Below are positions 1 to 6,621 of a stretch of DNA of 64,000 nucleotides, in pieces (positions within the stretch are counted from its first letter, which is position 1; each line of letters starts with the position of its first letter). Location: positions 496,001 through 560,000 of the forward strand of contig NZ_BNAU01000003.1 of NCBI RefSeq assembly GCF_014653945.1. Direction: 5' to 3'. Position numbers and translations under genes: made by a program. The notes under the pieces are model-generated. The model searched no databases, was not told the origin of the DNA, and worked only from the letters and a program-made list of their open reading frames with translations. The DNA comes from Amycolatopsis deserti. GTDB taxonomy: Bacteria > Actinomycetota > Actinomycetes > Mycobacteriales > Pseudonocardiaceae.

Positions 1-339
1 ATCTCCTCGGCCGAGCGGCTCGCGGAGGTCTCGCCGGACTCGGCGTTCCTGCTGCTGGCCAAGTCCGCGCAGCTGATCGGCGCCGGCCTGCTCGCCCGGC
101 AGGGGCTGCGGCCCGCGCTGTCCGCGCCGGAGCAGGTGGTCGGGACGGTCGTGGCGGCCCAGTTCGGGCACCAGTTCTCGCAGATCGAGCTGCTCCGCCA
201 GCGCGCGAAGGAACTGGACATGCCGACCAGCCGGGACAGCCACATCCTGCCGTCGGAGGCCAAGACCTACCTCGGCACCGTGCGCACGCTGCTCGCCGCG
301 GCGCGGGAGGTCGCGGGCAAGCTCGCGCTGTTCCACTGA
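1..339 (+). CDS. C-terminal part of an unidentified protein (5' end outside window)
   Basis: Frame 1 is open from base 1 to the TGA at 337-339 and gives 112 residues without a credible start, so the gene begins upstream of the window. The visible part is Ala/Leu-rich and mostly helical, with one polar stretch (QRAKELDMPTSRDSH) and the end GKLALFH. I do not recognise the family; a helical C-terminal substrate-binding domain of a dehydrogenase-like enzyme is possible but unsupported. It ends 104 bases before the alpha/beta hydrolase gene on the same strand, and no terminator is evident in the gap. Confidence 0.6.
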   Translation: MSSAERLAEVSPDSAFLLLAKSAQLIGAGLLARQGLRPALSAPEQVVGTVVAAQFGHQFSQIELLRQRAKELDMPTSRDSHILPSEAKTYLGTVRTLLAAAREVAGKLALFH

Positions 340-443
340 TCGGGTTCGAAACGCAACCGAGACCGGGGCGGCGAAACGAAAATGTCGGTGCCTGCGGCTA
401 ACCTCGCAGCAAGTGGACGACCACCTCGCTGTGGAGGTGCGTG

Positions 444-1205
444 ATGGCGGTTCTGCGGACGGTCGCGGGCGAGATCGCGAGCGTGGTGACGCACGCGGTG
501 CGGTACCCGGCGGGCATCGGGCGGCGCTGGGCGATCCACCCCGTCCGCGGGGATGTGCCGGCGCCGGTGCCGGGCCGCCCGCTGGTGGTGCTGCCCGGTC
601 TGGCGGACAACACCGCGATCTTCACCGACCTGAAGGTCGCACTGGACCGCTGCGGCGCCGGGCCGGTGGTCTCGTTCAGCTACAGCCTGCTGCTGCGCGA
701 TGTCCGGTCCGCGGCGGCGCGGCTGGCCGAGCAGATCGAGCAGCTGTGCGAGGTCACCGGCGCGGCGAAGGTCGACCTGGTGGGCCACAGCCTGGGCGGC
801 CTCATCGCCCGGTACTACGTGCAGCGGCTCGGCGGGCACGAGCGGGTCGACACCGTGGTCACCGTCGGCACGCCGCACGGCGGCACGGTCGCGGCCTGGC
901 TGTTCTCACCGATCCCGCTGGCCCGGCAGCTGCGCCCGGGCAGCGACCTGCTGACCGAGCTGAACCGGCCCGCGCCGGGCTGCACGACGAAGTTCGTCAC
1001 GTTCTCCAGCGACGGCGACGAGCTGGTGCTGCCCAGCAGGCACGGCCGGATCGAGCATCCCGACCTCGAGGTGCGCAACGTGGTGCTGCCCGGGGTCGGT
1101 CACCTGGCGCTCGCCGCGCACCGCCAGGTCGTGGAGGAGATCTGCGCGCTGTTCGGGCCCGTCGCCGCTCCCGACGACGGGGAGACACTCACCCAGTCGG
1201 CCTGA
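444..1205 (+). CDS. alpha/beta-fold hydrolase, lipase/esterase class
   Basis: This 253-residue protein has the lipase nucleophile elbow GHSLGG at residues 114-119 (Ser116), preceded by VDLV and followed by a helix (LIARYYVQRLGG). The acid residue probably lies in FSSDGDE and the histidine in GVGHLALAAH near the end, completing a Ser-Asp-His triad. The layout matches triacylglycerol lipase/EstA-like hydrolases. I start at ATG 444 rather than GTG 441 because GGAGGTG at 432-438 then has a normal spacing of 5. There is no clear signal peptide, so a cytoplasmic or peripheral location is more likely. The acyl substrate cannot be told from sequence. Confidence 0.85.
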   Translation: MAVLRTVAGEIASVVTHAVRYPAGIGRRWAIHPVRGDVPAPVPGRPLVVLPGLADNTAIFTDLKVALDRCGAGPVVSFSYSLLLRDVRSAAARLAEQIEQLCEVTGAAKVDLVGHSLGGLIARYYVQRLGGHERVDTVVTVGTPHGGTVAAWLFSPIPLARQLRPGSDLLTELNRPAPGCTTKFVTFSSDGDELVLPSRHGRIEHPDLEVRNVVLPGVGHLALAAHRQVVEEICALFGPVAAPDDGETLTQSA

Positions 1206-1239
1206 CGGCGGCCTGAAAACCGCTGGTCACAGCCGACAA

Positions 1240-1430
1240 GTCGATGCACGGCCGAATCGTGGGTGCTCGACGAACTCGCCCGTGCACGCTCGCCCTGGCT
1301 GCCGCGCGGCGGTTCGAGCGGGTGGTGACGGTCGACGCTACACCCGCGACGACCTGGCCGAACACGTGCGGACCGCGCACAGCACCTTCCGGTGTTCGAG
1401 ATCGTGGACGCGTGCCAGAAGCGGGTCTAG
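1240..1430 (+). pseudogene. decayed small gene, at least two frameshifts
   Basis: Three overlapping reading frames each give a protein-like piece: WVLDELARARSPWLPR around 1260-1310, then GRRYTRDDLAEHVRTAH around 1330-1380, then PVFEIVDACQKRV ending at TAG 1428-1430. No single frame gives the whole, so a small gene seems to have suffered two frameshifts. I do not recognise the family. The alternative is chance coding-like sequence in GC-rich DNA, hence low confidence. Confidence 0.35.
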
Positions 1431-1466
1431 GCAGACCGCGCGGGAGCCTGCTGTACCCTTCTCAGC

Positions 1467-1553
1467 GGAGGATTGGCCGAGCGGCCTAAGGCGCACGATT
1501 GGAAATCGTGTTGGGTGTAACAGCCCTCACGGGTTCGAATCCCGTATCCTCCG
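1467..1553 (+). tRNA. tRNA-Ser(GGA)
   Basis: An 87-base cloverleaf: acceptor stem GGAGGAT (1467-1473) pairs with ATCCTCC (1546-1552), discriminator G at 1553, CCA not encoded. The anticodon loop TT-GGA-AA puts the anticodon at 1501-1503. The long variable arm and the T-loop GGTTCGAATCC are typical of serine tRNAs. It reads UCC/UCU codons. Confidence 0.97.
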
Positions 1554-1565
1554 CTCTTCCGACAG

Positions 1566-1593
1566 ACGCCGGGCACCTCCAGGGGCCCGGCGT
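1566..1593 (+). terminator. hairpin terminator after tRNA-Ser(GGA)
   Basis: ACGCCGGGC (1566-1574) pairs perfectly with GCCCGGCGT (1585-1593) across a 10-base loop, 12 bases after the tRNA, followed by a short T-containing stretch. Confidence 0.75.
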
Positions 1594-1653
1594 TCTGCGT
1601 TGTTGAGCCGTTCAGTGGAGCGTGGGCCAGCCGGAACGGGGAACTCGACTGGC

Positions 1654-1914
1654 ATGGGTGAGGACGAGGACGCGCCCGAAGACGAACTCAAGTACCTCCC
1701 CGCGCTCTGGCGGTGGACGTACGAGAGCTACTGGCGCCTGGCGTTGAGCGTCGCGCTGGTGATGGTTGTCGCGTACCTCGGCCGCGTGGGGTTCGAGTAC
1801 CTGGAGGGCAACCCACGGCCGTGGACCGGAGGATCGTTCGTCACCGCCGTCGTCTTCGGGCTCGTCAGCGCTGTCGCTGCTTGGTGGGGCCATCCACTCC
1901 GGCGTCGCGGCTGA
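1654..1914 (+). CDS. small two-helix membrane protein of unknown function
   Basis: An 86-residue protein with an acidic start (GEDEDAPEDELKYLP), then two hydrophobic segments: about residues 28-45 (WRLALSVALVMVVAYLG) and 62-78 (FVTAVVFGLVSAVAAWW), ending in a basic tail. This predicts two membrane spans with the acidic N-terminus facing the cytoplasm. I chose ATG 1654 because the upstream reading frame runs through the tRNA; a GGGGA lies 10-15 bases before it. The family is not recognised. Confidence 0.6.
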   Translation: MGEDEDAPEDELKYLPALWRWTYESYWRLALSVALVMVVAYLGRVGFEYLEGNPRPWTGGSFVTAVVFGLVSAVAAWWGHPLRRRG

Positions 1915-1998
1915 CCCGGCCGTGTGAACCACCTCCGCACTTCACCCGGATGCACCAGTGACCAGGCTCATGCTCGCCTCCGCTCTACCGATAGTTTG

Positions 1999-2027
1999 TT
2001 GACAGGCCGCACACGCGGCCGTACGAA
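1999..2027 (+). promoter_or_regulatory. putative sigma-70 promoter of the FtsK-like operon
   Basis: TTGACA (1999-2004), a 17-base spacer and TACGAA (2022-2027) lie 30 bases before the first gene. The spacer contains the inverted repeat GGCCG-CGGCC, a possible operator. The -35 is perfect, the -10 imperfect. Confidence 0.5.
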
Positions 2028-2056
2028 CCGCTAGCTCGAGGAGAACCCGCGTCACT

Positions 2057-2317
2057 ATGGCCGGAGTGGAAGAGATCCGCGCTGGGATCGCGATGGCGAA
2101 CGAGAAGTGCAACGCCAGCGTCGCAGCCCTCCAGCAGGCCGCTCAGGCACTCGAGGAGGCCCAGCAGATCCTGGGCCAGGTCACCTCGGGAAGCACGCAG
2201 CCGGAGGTGACCCAGGCGAACAGCATGCTCGCCGAGGCGCTGCAGGGCATCAGCGGTCAGCAGAACACGATCCAGGCCGCGGTGTCCTCGGCCGAGTCGT
2301 ACGCCGCTCGCCTCTAG
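2057..2317 (+). CDS. small helical protein, WXG100-sized, first gene of FtsK-like operon
   Basis: An 86-residue protein predicted almost entirely helical: a first helix rich in Ala/Gln/Glu (IRAGIAMANEKCNASVAALQ...EEAQQILGQV), a Gly/Ser/Thr turn (TSGSTQPEV) near residue 55, then a second helix to the end. Size and helix-turn-helix hairpin layout resemble WXG100/ESAT-6-like proteins, but the WXG motif itself is absent. It is followed directly by a second small helical protein and by an FtsK/SpoIIIE ATPase, all on one strand with spacings of 0 and 7 bases, so the three probably work together. Being a partner or substrate of the ATPase is inference from context. Confidence 0.75.
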   Translation: MAGVEEIRAGIAMANEKCNASVAALQQAAQALEEAQQILGQVTSGSTQPEVTQANSMLAEALQGISGQQNTIQAAVSSAESYAARL

Positions 2318-2566
2318 ATGTTCTCGCTCCCCGAGCTGCAGGCGCAGCTGGCCGCGTTCCGTGCGAAACTGGCCGAGGCAAGCGAACACACCAACCGTGC
2401 GGTGGAGCTGTTGGACGAAGCACGCGAAGTGATCGTGAACGCCCATGAGCAGGCCGACGCGTGGGTGCCGCCCGAGCTGGCGGCGGCGGTCGACCGGCTC
2501 GGCAAGGACGCCGACCGGCTGCGCGCCGCCGACGATCTGGTGAACACCTACCTGGCCCGGCTGTAG
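2318..2566 (+). CDS. small helical coiled-coil protein, second gene of FtsK-like operon
   Basis: This 82-residue protein starts at the ATG immediately after the stop of the previous gene, so translation is very likely coupled. It is charged and helical (LQAQLAAFRAKLAEASEHT, then VDRLGKDADRLRAADDLV), with a Pro-containing bend (AWVPPELAA) near residue 50 separating two helices. Like its neighbour it has the length of WXG100 proteins but no WXG motif. It has no signal peptide or membrane segment. The pair may form a heterodimer, as ESX small proteins do; that is inferred only from size, helicity and gene order. Confidence 0.75.
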   Translation: MFSLPELQAQLAAFRAKLAEASEHTNRAVELLDEAREVIVNAHEQADAWVPPELAAAVDRLGKDADRLRAADDLVNTYLARL

Positions 2567-2573
2567 GCGCGCG

Positions 2574-5297
2574 ATGCCGAAGGCCAACGAGCAGAAACGC
2601 CGGGTCGTGGCGGCCCTGGGCACCATGCGCGAGAAGCTCGGCATGGTGCTCGGCGCGGCACAGGCCGGCCGCCAGATCGCCGAGACCGAGCTGGCCCGCC
2701 TCCAGCTCGAACAGCAGATCGTGCGCGTCGGCATCGACGCCGCGGCCGGGGACGAGAACCTCACCGCCGCACTCCGCAGCCCGGTGATGGCCGGCGTGCG
2801 GGACAAGCTCAACGCCCAGCACGCCGCCTTCTACACGGACGCGGCGACCGTGCCCGCGCGCCTGCGCGACCTGGTCGCCCGCGTGGCGCCGGGGCCGGCC
2901 AGCATGCCGCCGAGCGCGTGGCTCGGCCGTGCGGGCCGGGAACCGCTGTCACCACCGCCGCTGTGGCGCATCGGGTCGTCCACAATGGACGACTCCGGTC
3001 CGTTCCCGGTGATGGTGCCGCTGCTGGACGACTCGCACCTGGCGATCACCACCGCCGTCCGCGGCCGCTCAGCCGTCGAATCGCTCATCGAGAGCCTGCT
3101 GCTGCGCGTGCTCAGCACGATGGAGCTGGGCTCGGTGCGGATCCACCTGTGGGACGTCGCGCAGCTGACCGCCGTGCTGCCCAACCTCTACCCGCTGTCC
3201 CGCACGTCCGCGGTCACGCTCTACGACCCGGACCAGCTCGGCGTCCTGCTCGACGAGCTGACCGGGCACATCCGGCGCATCCACGCGCACACCATGCAGG
3301 CCGGCCACACGTCGCTGCGCGGGCTGCGCGACCAGCTCGGCCAGCGGGTCGAGCCGTGGCGGGTCGTCGTGTTGTTCGGCAACGGCGAGACCTGGGCGCC
3401 GGAACCGCTGCGGGAGCTCAAGCGCATCGCCGGCGCCGCGCTGGCCGCCGGGATCTCGCTGATCACCGTCGACATCCCGACGATCCTGGGCGGCGCGTTC
3501 GAGAACATCCGCATGCTCGACGAACACCACGCGGCCACCAGCATGACCGGGCCCAACCTGGTCGTCGACCTGGACCCGCCGATCCCGTCGACCGAGGTCA
3601 GCGCCGCGGCGAGCAGGCTGGCCGACGCGATCGTGGAGAAGCAGGGCGGGCCGCGGTCGTTCCGCGACCTGCTGCCGGCCGAGCTGGGCCAGGAGAACTC
3701 CGCGCGCGAGCTGCGGGCGCCGGTCGGGTTCTTCGAGGGCGATCCGGTCGAGGTCGTCATCGGCGACGCGAGCCCGCACGCGCTGATCGGCGGGCCGAGC
3801 GGCTCGGGCAAGACCAACTTCCTGTACGCCCTGCTCGGCAGCCTCGCCGCGCGCTACCCACCGGACGAGCTCGCCCTGTACCTGCTGGACTTCAAGGAGG
3901 GCGTGTCCTTCGCCGGGCTCGCGCCGGGCCGCCGCGACGCGAGCTGGCTGCCGCACGCGCGCCTGATCGGGGTCAACGTCAACACCGACCGCGAGTTCGG
4001 CCTGGCGCTGCTGCGGTTCCTCGCCGACGAGCTGCGCCGCCGGTCGGCCGCGGCCAAGGAGCACGAGGTCACCGACCTGGCCGGGCTGCGCGCCCAGGAC
4101 CCGGACGGGCACTGGCCGCGGATCGTCGCGGTGATCGACGAGTTCCAGTACCTGTTCGCGGGCCGCGACGGGGTCACCAACCAGGCGACTGCGCTGCTGG
4201 AGGACATCGCCCGCCGTGGTCGTGCGCAGGGCATCCACCTGATCCTGGCCAGCCAGGACATCGCGGGCATCGACGCGTTCTGGGGCAAGCCGGCCGTGTT
4301 CGAGCAGTGCACGCTGCGGATCGCGATGCCCAAGGCGCGGCGCGTGCTGGCCGAGACCAACAACGCGGCGGTCGCCGCGCCGAAGTGGCACGCGGTGATC
4401 AACCACGACTCCGGTGTCGCGCACGGCAACCAGCTCGCGCACGTGCCCGACGCGAGCAGCAAGGACATCTTCTCGTCGCTGCAGCGGGAGCTGTGGGAGC
4501 GCTACGCCCAGGAGCACCAGCGGCCGCGGCTGTTCGACGGCGCGCACTCGCCGGTGTTGGAGCATTCGGCCGCGTTCGCCGCCCTCAGCCCGGGCGGGCC
4601 GCCGCGGGCGCTGCTGGGGCAGTCGATCGACGTGGCGGACACGGCGTGCGCGGTCGAGCTGACCGGGGCGCCGGGCCGGAACCTGGCGATCATGGGCAAC
4701 GCGATCGCCGAGGCACTGTCCATCATGGACGCCGCGGCCCGGTCGCTGGCGAAGCAGTACCCGCCGCACGAGGTCGAGTTCCTGGTGGCGTGCCTGGTCG
4801 ACCGGTGCGCGCCGGCGGTCGGCGAGCTGGCCGACGGTCTGGAGGCGGACGGCCACCGCGTGGTGCGGCTGAGCGACGTCGAGCTGGGCGAGCACATGGC
4901 GAAGCTCGCGGAGGAGCCGCCGGAGCACGCGCGGATCCTGCTGCTGTACGGCGTCGACGCGGCGCTGCCCATCTTGGAGCAGAAGCAGCCCGGTCAGCTC
5001 AAGAGCGGGCTGGACCACTTCCGGGTGGTGCTCAAGCAGGGTCCCGGGAAGGGCACCCACACGATCGGGTGGTGGCGCAGCACGGCGCGGCTGAAGGACA
5101 CGCTCGGGTTCGCCGGCACGGACGACATCGGGGCGTGGGCCGCGCTCGACGTGCAGGGCGCGGAGCTGAGCCAGTTCGCGGCCGGGCAGGTCGTGCACTG
5201 GTCGCCGCGGCCGGGGCGGGCGCTGTTCTTCGACCGCAGCACGCACGTCGCGCCCGAGGTGATGATCCCCTTCGACCGGCCGGAGCACCAGGGATGA
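2574..5297 (+). CDS. FtsK/SpoIIIE-type ATPase with EccC-like tandem modules
   Basis: A 907-residue protein. Residues 1-95 are a helical N-terminus. Around residues 120-330 there is a RecA-like module without a P-loop (FPVMVPLLDDSHLAI...VRIHLWD). The central FtsK/SpoIIIE domain carries Walker A GGPSGSGKT at 406-414, Walker B VIDEF at 520-524 and the RRGRAQGIHLILASQ segment typical of FtsK. From about 650 a third module has a degenerate P-loop (GAPGRNLAIMG). Three tandem modules with only one intact site recall EccC of type VII secretion, but no membrane spans are visible, so it would be soluble or recruited. It overlaps the next gene by 4 bases. DNA translocation or protein export are both possible; the neighbours favour handling of small helical proteins. 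Confidence 0.85.
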   Translation: MPKANEQKRRVVAALGTMREKLGMVLGAAQAGRQIAETELARLQLEQQIVRVGIDAAAGDENLTAALRSPVMAGVRDKLNAQHAAFYTDAATVPARLRDLVARVAPGPASMPPSAWLGRAGREPLSPPPLWRIGSSTMDDSGPFPVMVPLLDDSHLAITTAVRGRSAVESLIESLLLRVLSTMELGSVRIHLWDVAQLTAVLPNLYPLSRTSAVTLYDPDQLGVLLDELTGHIRRIHAHTMQAGHTSLRGLRDQLGQRVEPWRVVVLFGNGETWAPEPLRELKRIAGAALAAGISLITVDIPTILGGAFENIRMLDEHHAATSMTGPNLVVDLDPPIPSTEVSAAASRLADAIVEKQGGPRSFRDLLPAELGQENSARELRAPVGFFEGDPVEVVIGDASPHALIGGPSGSGKTNFLYALLGSLAARYPPDELALYLLDFKEGVSFAGLAPGRRDASWLPHARLIGVNVNTDREFGLALLRFLADELRRRSAAAKEHEVTDLAGLRAQDPDGHWPRIVAVIDEFQYLFAGRDGVTNQATALLEDIARRGRAQGIHLILASQDIAGIDAFWGKPAVFEQCTLRIAMPKARRVLAETNNAAVAAPKWHAVINHDSGVAHGNQLAHVPDASSKDIFSSLQRELWERYAQEHQRPRLFDGAHSPVLEHSAAFAALSPGGPPRALLGQSIDVADTACAVELTGAPGRNLAIMGNAIAEALSIMDAAARSLAKQYPPHEVEFLVACLVDRCAPAVGELADGLEADGHRVVRLSDVELGEHMAKLAEEPPEHARILLLYGVDAALPILEQKQPGQLKSGLDHFRVVLKQGPGKGTHTIGWWRSTARLKDTLGFAGTDDIGAWAALDVQGAELSQFAAGQVVHWSPRPGRALFFDRSTHVAPEVMIPFDRPEHQG

Positions 5298-5650
5298 ACG
5301 CGGCGATGGAGTACAAGCAGATCGTCGGGCTCGCCGGGAAGGCGGCCGAGGAGCTGCGGGCGTGGGAGCGGCGGCGGGCCGAGGAGCTGGACGCCGAGAT
5401 CGCGGCCGCGGAAGCTGCCCTGGCGGAGGCGAAGGAGCGCGAGGCCCGGACGGCGCAGGGGGCGCAGCACTGGTGGCGGATGGCGCAGGACAACGTCAGC
5501 CGGCTGTCGTGGCTGGAGGTCGGCGCCGACCCGGCGCCGGCGCCGCATGCCTACGCCGCGCGGCTGGATCTGTACTTGCGCGAGGTCAAGGAGAGCTACC
5601 AGGAGCTGGTGGACGCGGTGCTGTCCCTGGGCTGGCGCGCGCGACGCTGA
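5294..5650 (+). CDS. coiled-coil protein, last gene of FtsK-like operon
   Basis: A 118-residue protein whose ATG overlaps the FtsK-like stop (ATGA), which indicates translational coupling. Residues 20-60 are a strongly charged Ala/Glu/Arg helix (AAEELRAWERRRAEELDAE and AEAALAEAKEREA) predicted to form a coiled coil. A Trp-rich middle (HWWRMAQDNVSRLSWLE) and a C-terminal helix (YLREVKESYQELVDAVLSL) follow. No known domain is recognised. It may be a cofactor or chaperone for the ATPase; that role is inferred from position alone. Confidence 0.75.
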   Translation: MNAAMEYKQIVGLAGKAAEELRAWERRRAEELDAEIAAAEAALAEAKEREARTAQGAQHWWRMAQDNVSRLSWLEVGADPAPAPHAYAARLDLYLREVKESYQELVDAVLSLGWRARR

Positions 5651-6020
5651 CCGGCGGGCGGCGCTGGCTGGGTCGCGGGGCCGATGGCTTGCGCGGCACC
5701 AGCCGAACGGATGCCCTGCCGGACGGCAGGTCGCCGGTGCCAAGCGGGGGCTGATGTGCCACCCGCGGACGCGGCGCCAGCCAGGCGGGCGCCGGCGAGG
5801 CTGGCGCCAGCCGAGCAGGTGCGGCGCAACTCGAGCGGCGCGGCAGCAGCCGCGCGAGTGGGAGCGGCCAGCCAGGCGGGCGCCGGCGAGACTGGCACCA
5901 GCCGTGCAGGCGCGGCACCAGCCGCGCGAGTGGGGCGCCAGCCAGGCGGGCGCCAGCCCCTGGGCGGGCCACCGGTCGCCGCGCGGCGGGGCGCCGCGCG
6001 GCGCGGGGGAGCTCGGCCCG
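5651..6020. repeat. GC-rich imperfect repeats between convergent genes
   Basis: About 370 bases with no credible gene. The core GCCAGCCAGGCGGGCGCC occurs at 5776, 5867 and 5937, and its flanks (GGCGAGRCTGGCRCCAGCC, CCGCGCGAGTGGG) are also repeated, so the units are roughly 70-90 bases. Reading frames here are long only because the repeats lack stops, and their products are low-complexity. Confidence 0.7.
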
Positions 6021-6027
6021 TGCGGGG

Positions 6028-6195
6028 CTAGTTCGCCGGGCGGAGCCAGCTCTCCGGCTCCAGCGTGTCCGGCTTCGGCATCGGGCGGGGGACGTACGCC
6101 CGCGCCCAGCGCAGGTCGCTCCGCAGGGTCGCCGGCACCGCGGGCGAGACCCCGCGCCGGGACAGGTGGTCGATCGTCGCGCGTACCCAGTTCAT
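6028..6195 (-). CDS. short basic protein of unknown function
   Basis: A 55-residue protein (MNWVRATIDHLSRRG...) starting at ATG 6195 with a good ribosome site (GGAAGG) directly upstream on the minus strand. It is basic, Pro-rich in its C-terminal half (VPRPMPKPDTLEPESWL) and has no membrane segment or known motif. The promoter would lie in the 90 bases shared with the divergent YbaB-like gene. I do not recognise the family. The ribosome site and non-repetitive composition argue that it is real despite its size. Confidence 0.5.
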   Translation of the reverse strand: MNWVRATIDHLSRRGVSPAVPATLRSDLRWARAYVPRPMPKPDTLEPESWLRPAN

Positions 6196-6286
6196 GCCTT
6201 CCAGACGTTGCGCGCCTGTGGTTGGTTCCCCACGGAACCGCTGGGGAGTCGGTGACGTCGTAGCAGCCGAGAGGAAGAGGAACCCG

Positions 6287-6544
6287 GTGAACCGCGAGCT
6301 GACCACGAAGTCCGAGGCCGTCGACGAGCGGCCGGTCGCGCGGCGGCGTCAGGCCGCTCAGCAGGTCACCACCGCCCAGGACGACTGGGGCCTGGTCGAG
6401 GTGGGAGTCGCCGCGGACGGGGAGATCCTCGAGGTCGCCATCAACTCCGCCCTCTTCGACCACGTCAAGCCGATGGACCTGGCGGAGGCCATGCTGCAGG
6501 CCGCCCGCGCCGCCCAACGTCGGGCCAGGCAGCTGCACCGCTGA
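6287..6544 (+). CDS. short YbaB/EbfC-like protein
   Basis: An 85-residue protein starting at GTG 6287 behind GAGGAAGAGG. Residues 30-85 (DDWGLVEVGVAADGEILEVAINSALFD...PMDLAEAMLQAARAAQRRA) match the beta-strand/helix second half of the YbaB/EbfC family, small dimeric nucleoid-associated DNA-binding proteins. The usual long N-terminal helix is shortened to a basic, Arg/Gln-rich segment. Actinomycetes often have several such YbaB-like proteins, some next to secretion-related genes. It is not linked to recR/dnaX here, so it is not the housekeeping YbaB. Confidence 0.65.
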   Translation: MNRELTTKSEAVDERPVARRRQAAQQVTTAQDDWGLVEVGVAADGEILEVAINSALFDHVKPMDLAEAMLQAARAAQRRARQLHR

Positions 6545-6591
6545 CCGACACGACGCCGGGAGCGGCCAACACGCCGCCGCGATGGTGCGCT

Positions 6592-6615
6592 GGCCGCCGC
6601 CCGGGGGCGGCGGCC
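6592..6615. terminator. bidirectional hairpin between convergent genes
   Basis: GGCCGCCGCC (6592-6601) pairs perfectly with GGCGGCGGCC (6606-6615) over a 4-base loop. It lies between the ends of the YbaB-like gene and the secreted nuclease gene. Confidence 0.7.
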
Positions 6616-6621
6616 TGCGCG

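Noticed and set aside
1467..2050. tRNA-Ser(GGA) as attachment site of an integrated element
   Set aside because: No second copy of the tRNA 3' end was found downstream and no integrase gene lies nearby.
2918..5650. A 910-codon open frame inside the FtsK-like gene, and long frames antisense to it
   Set aside because: Arg/Gly/Ala-rich products without domains; they are shadows of the real frame in GC-rich DNA. Only the last 119 codons of the plus-strand frame (from ATG 5294) are a true gene.
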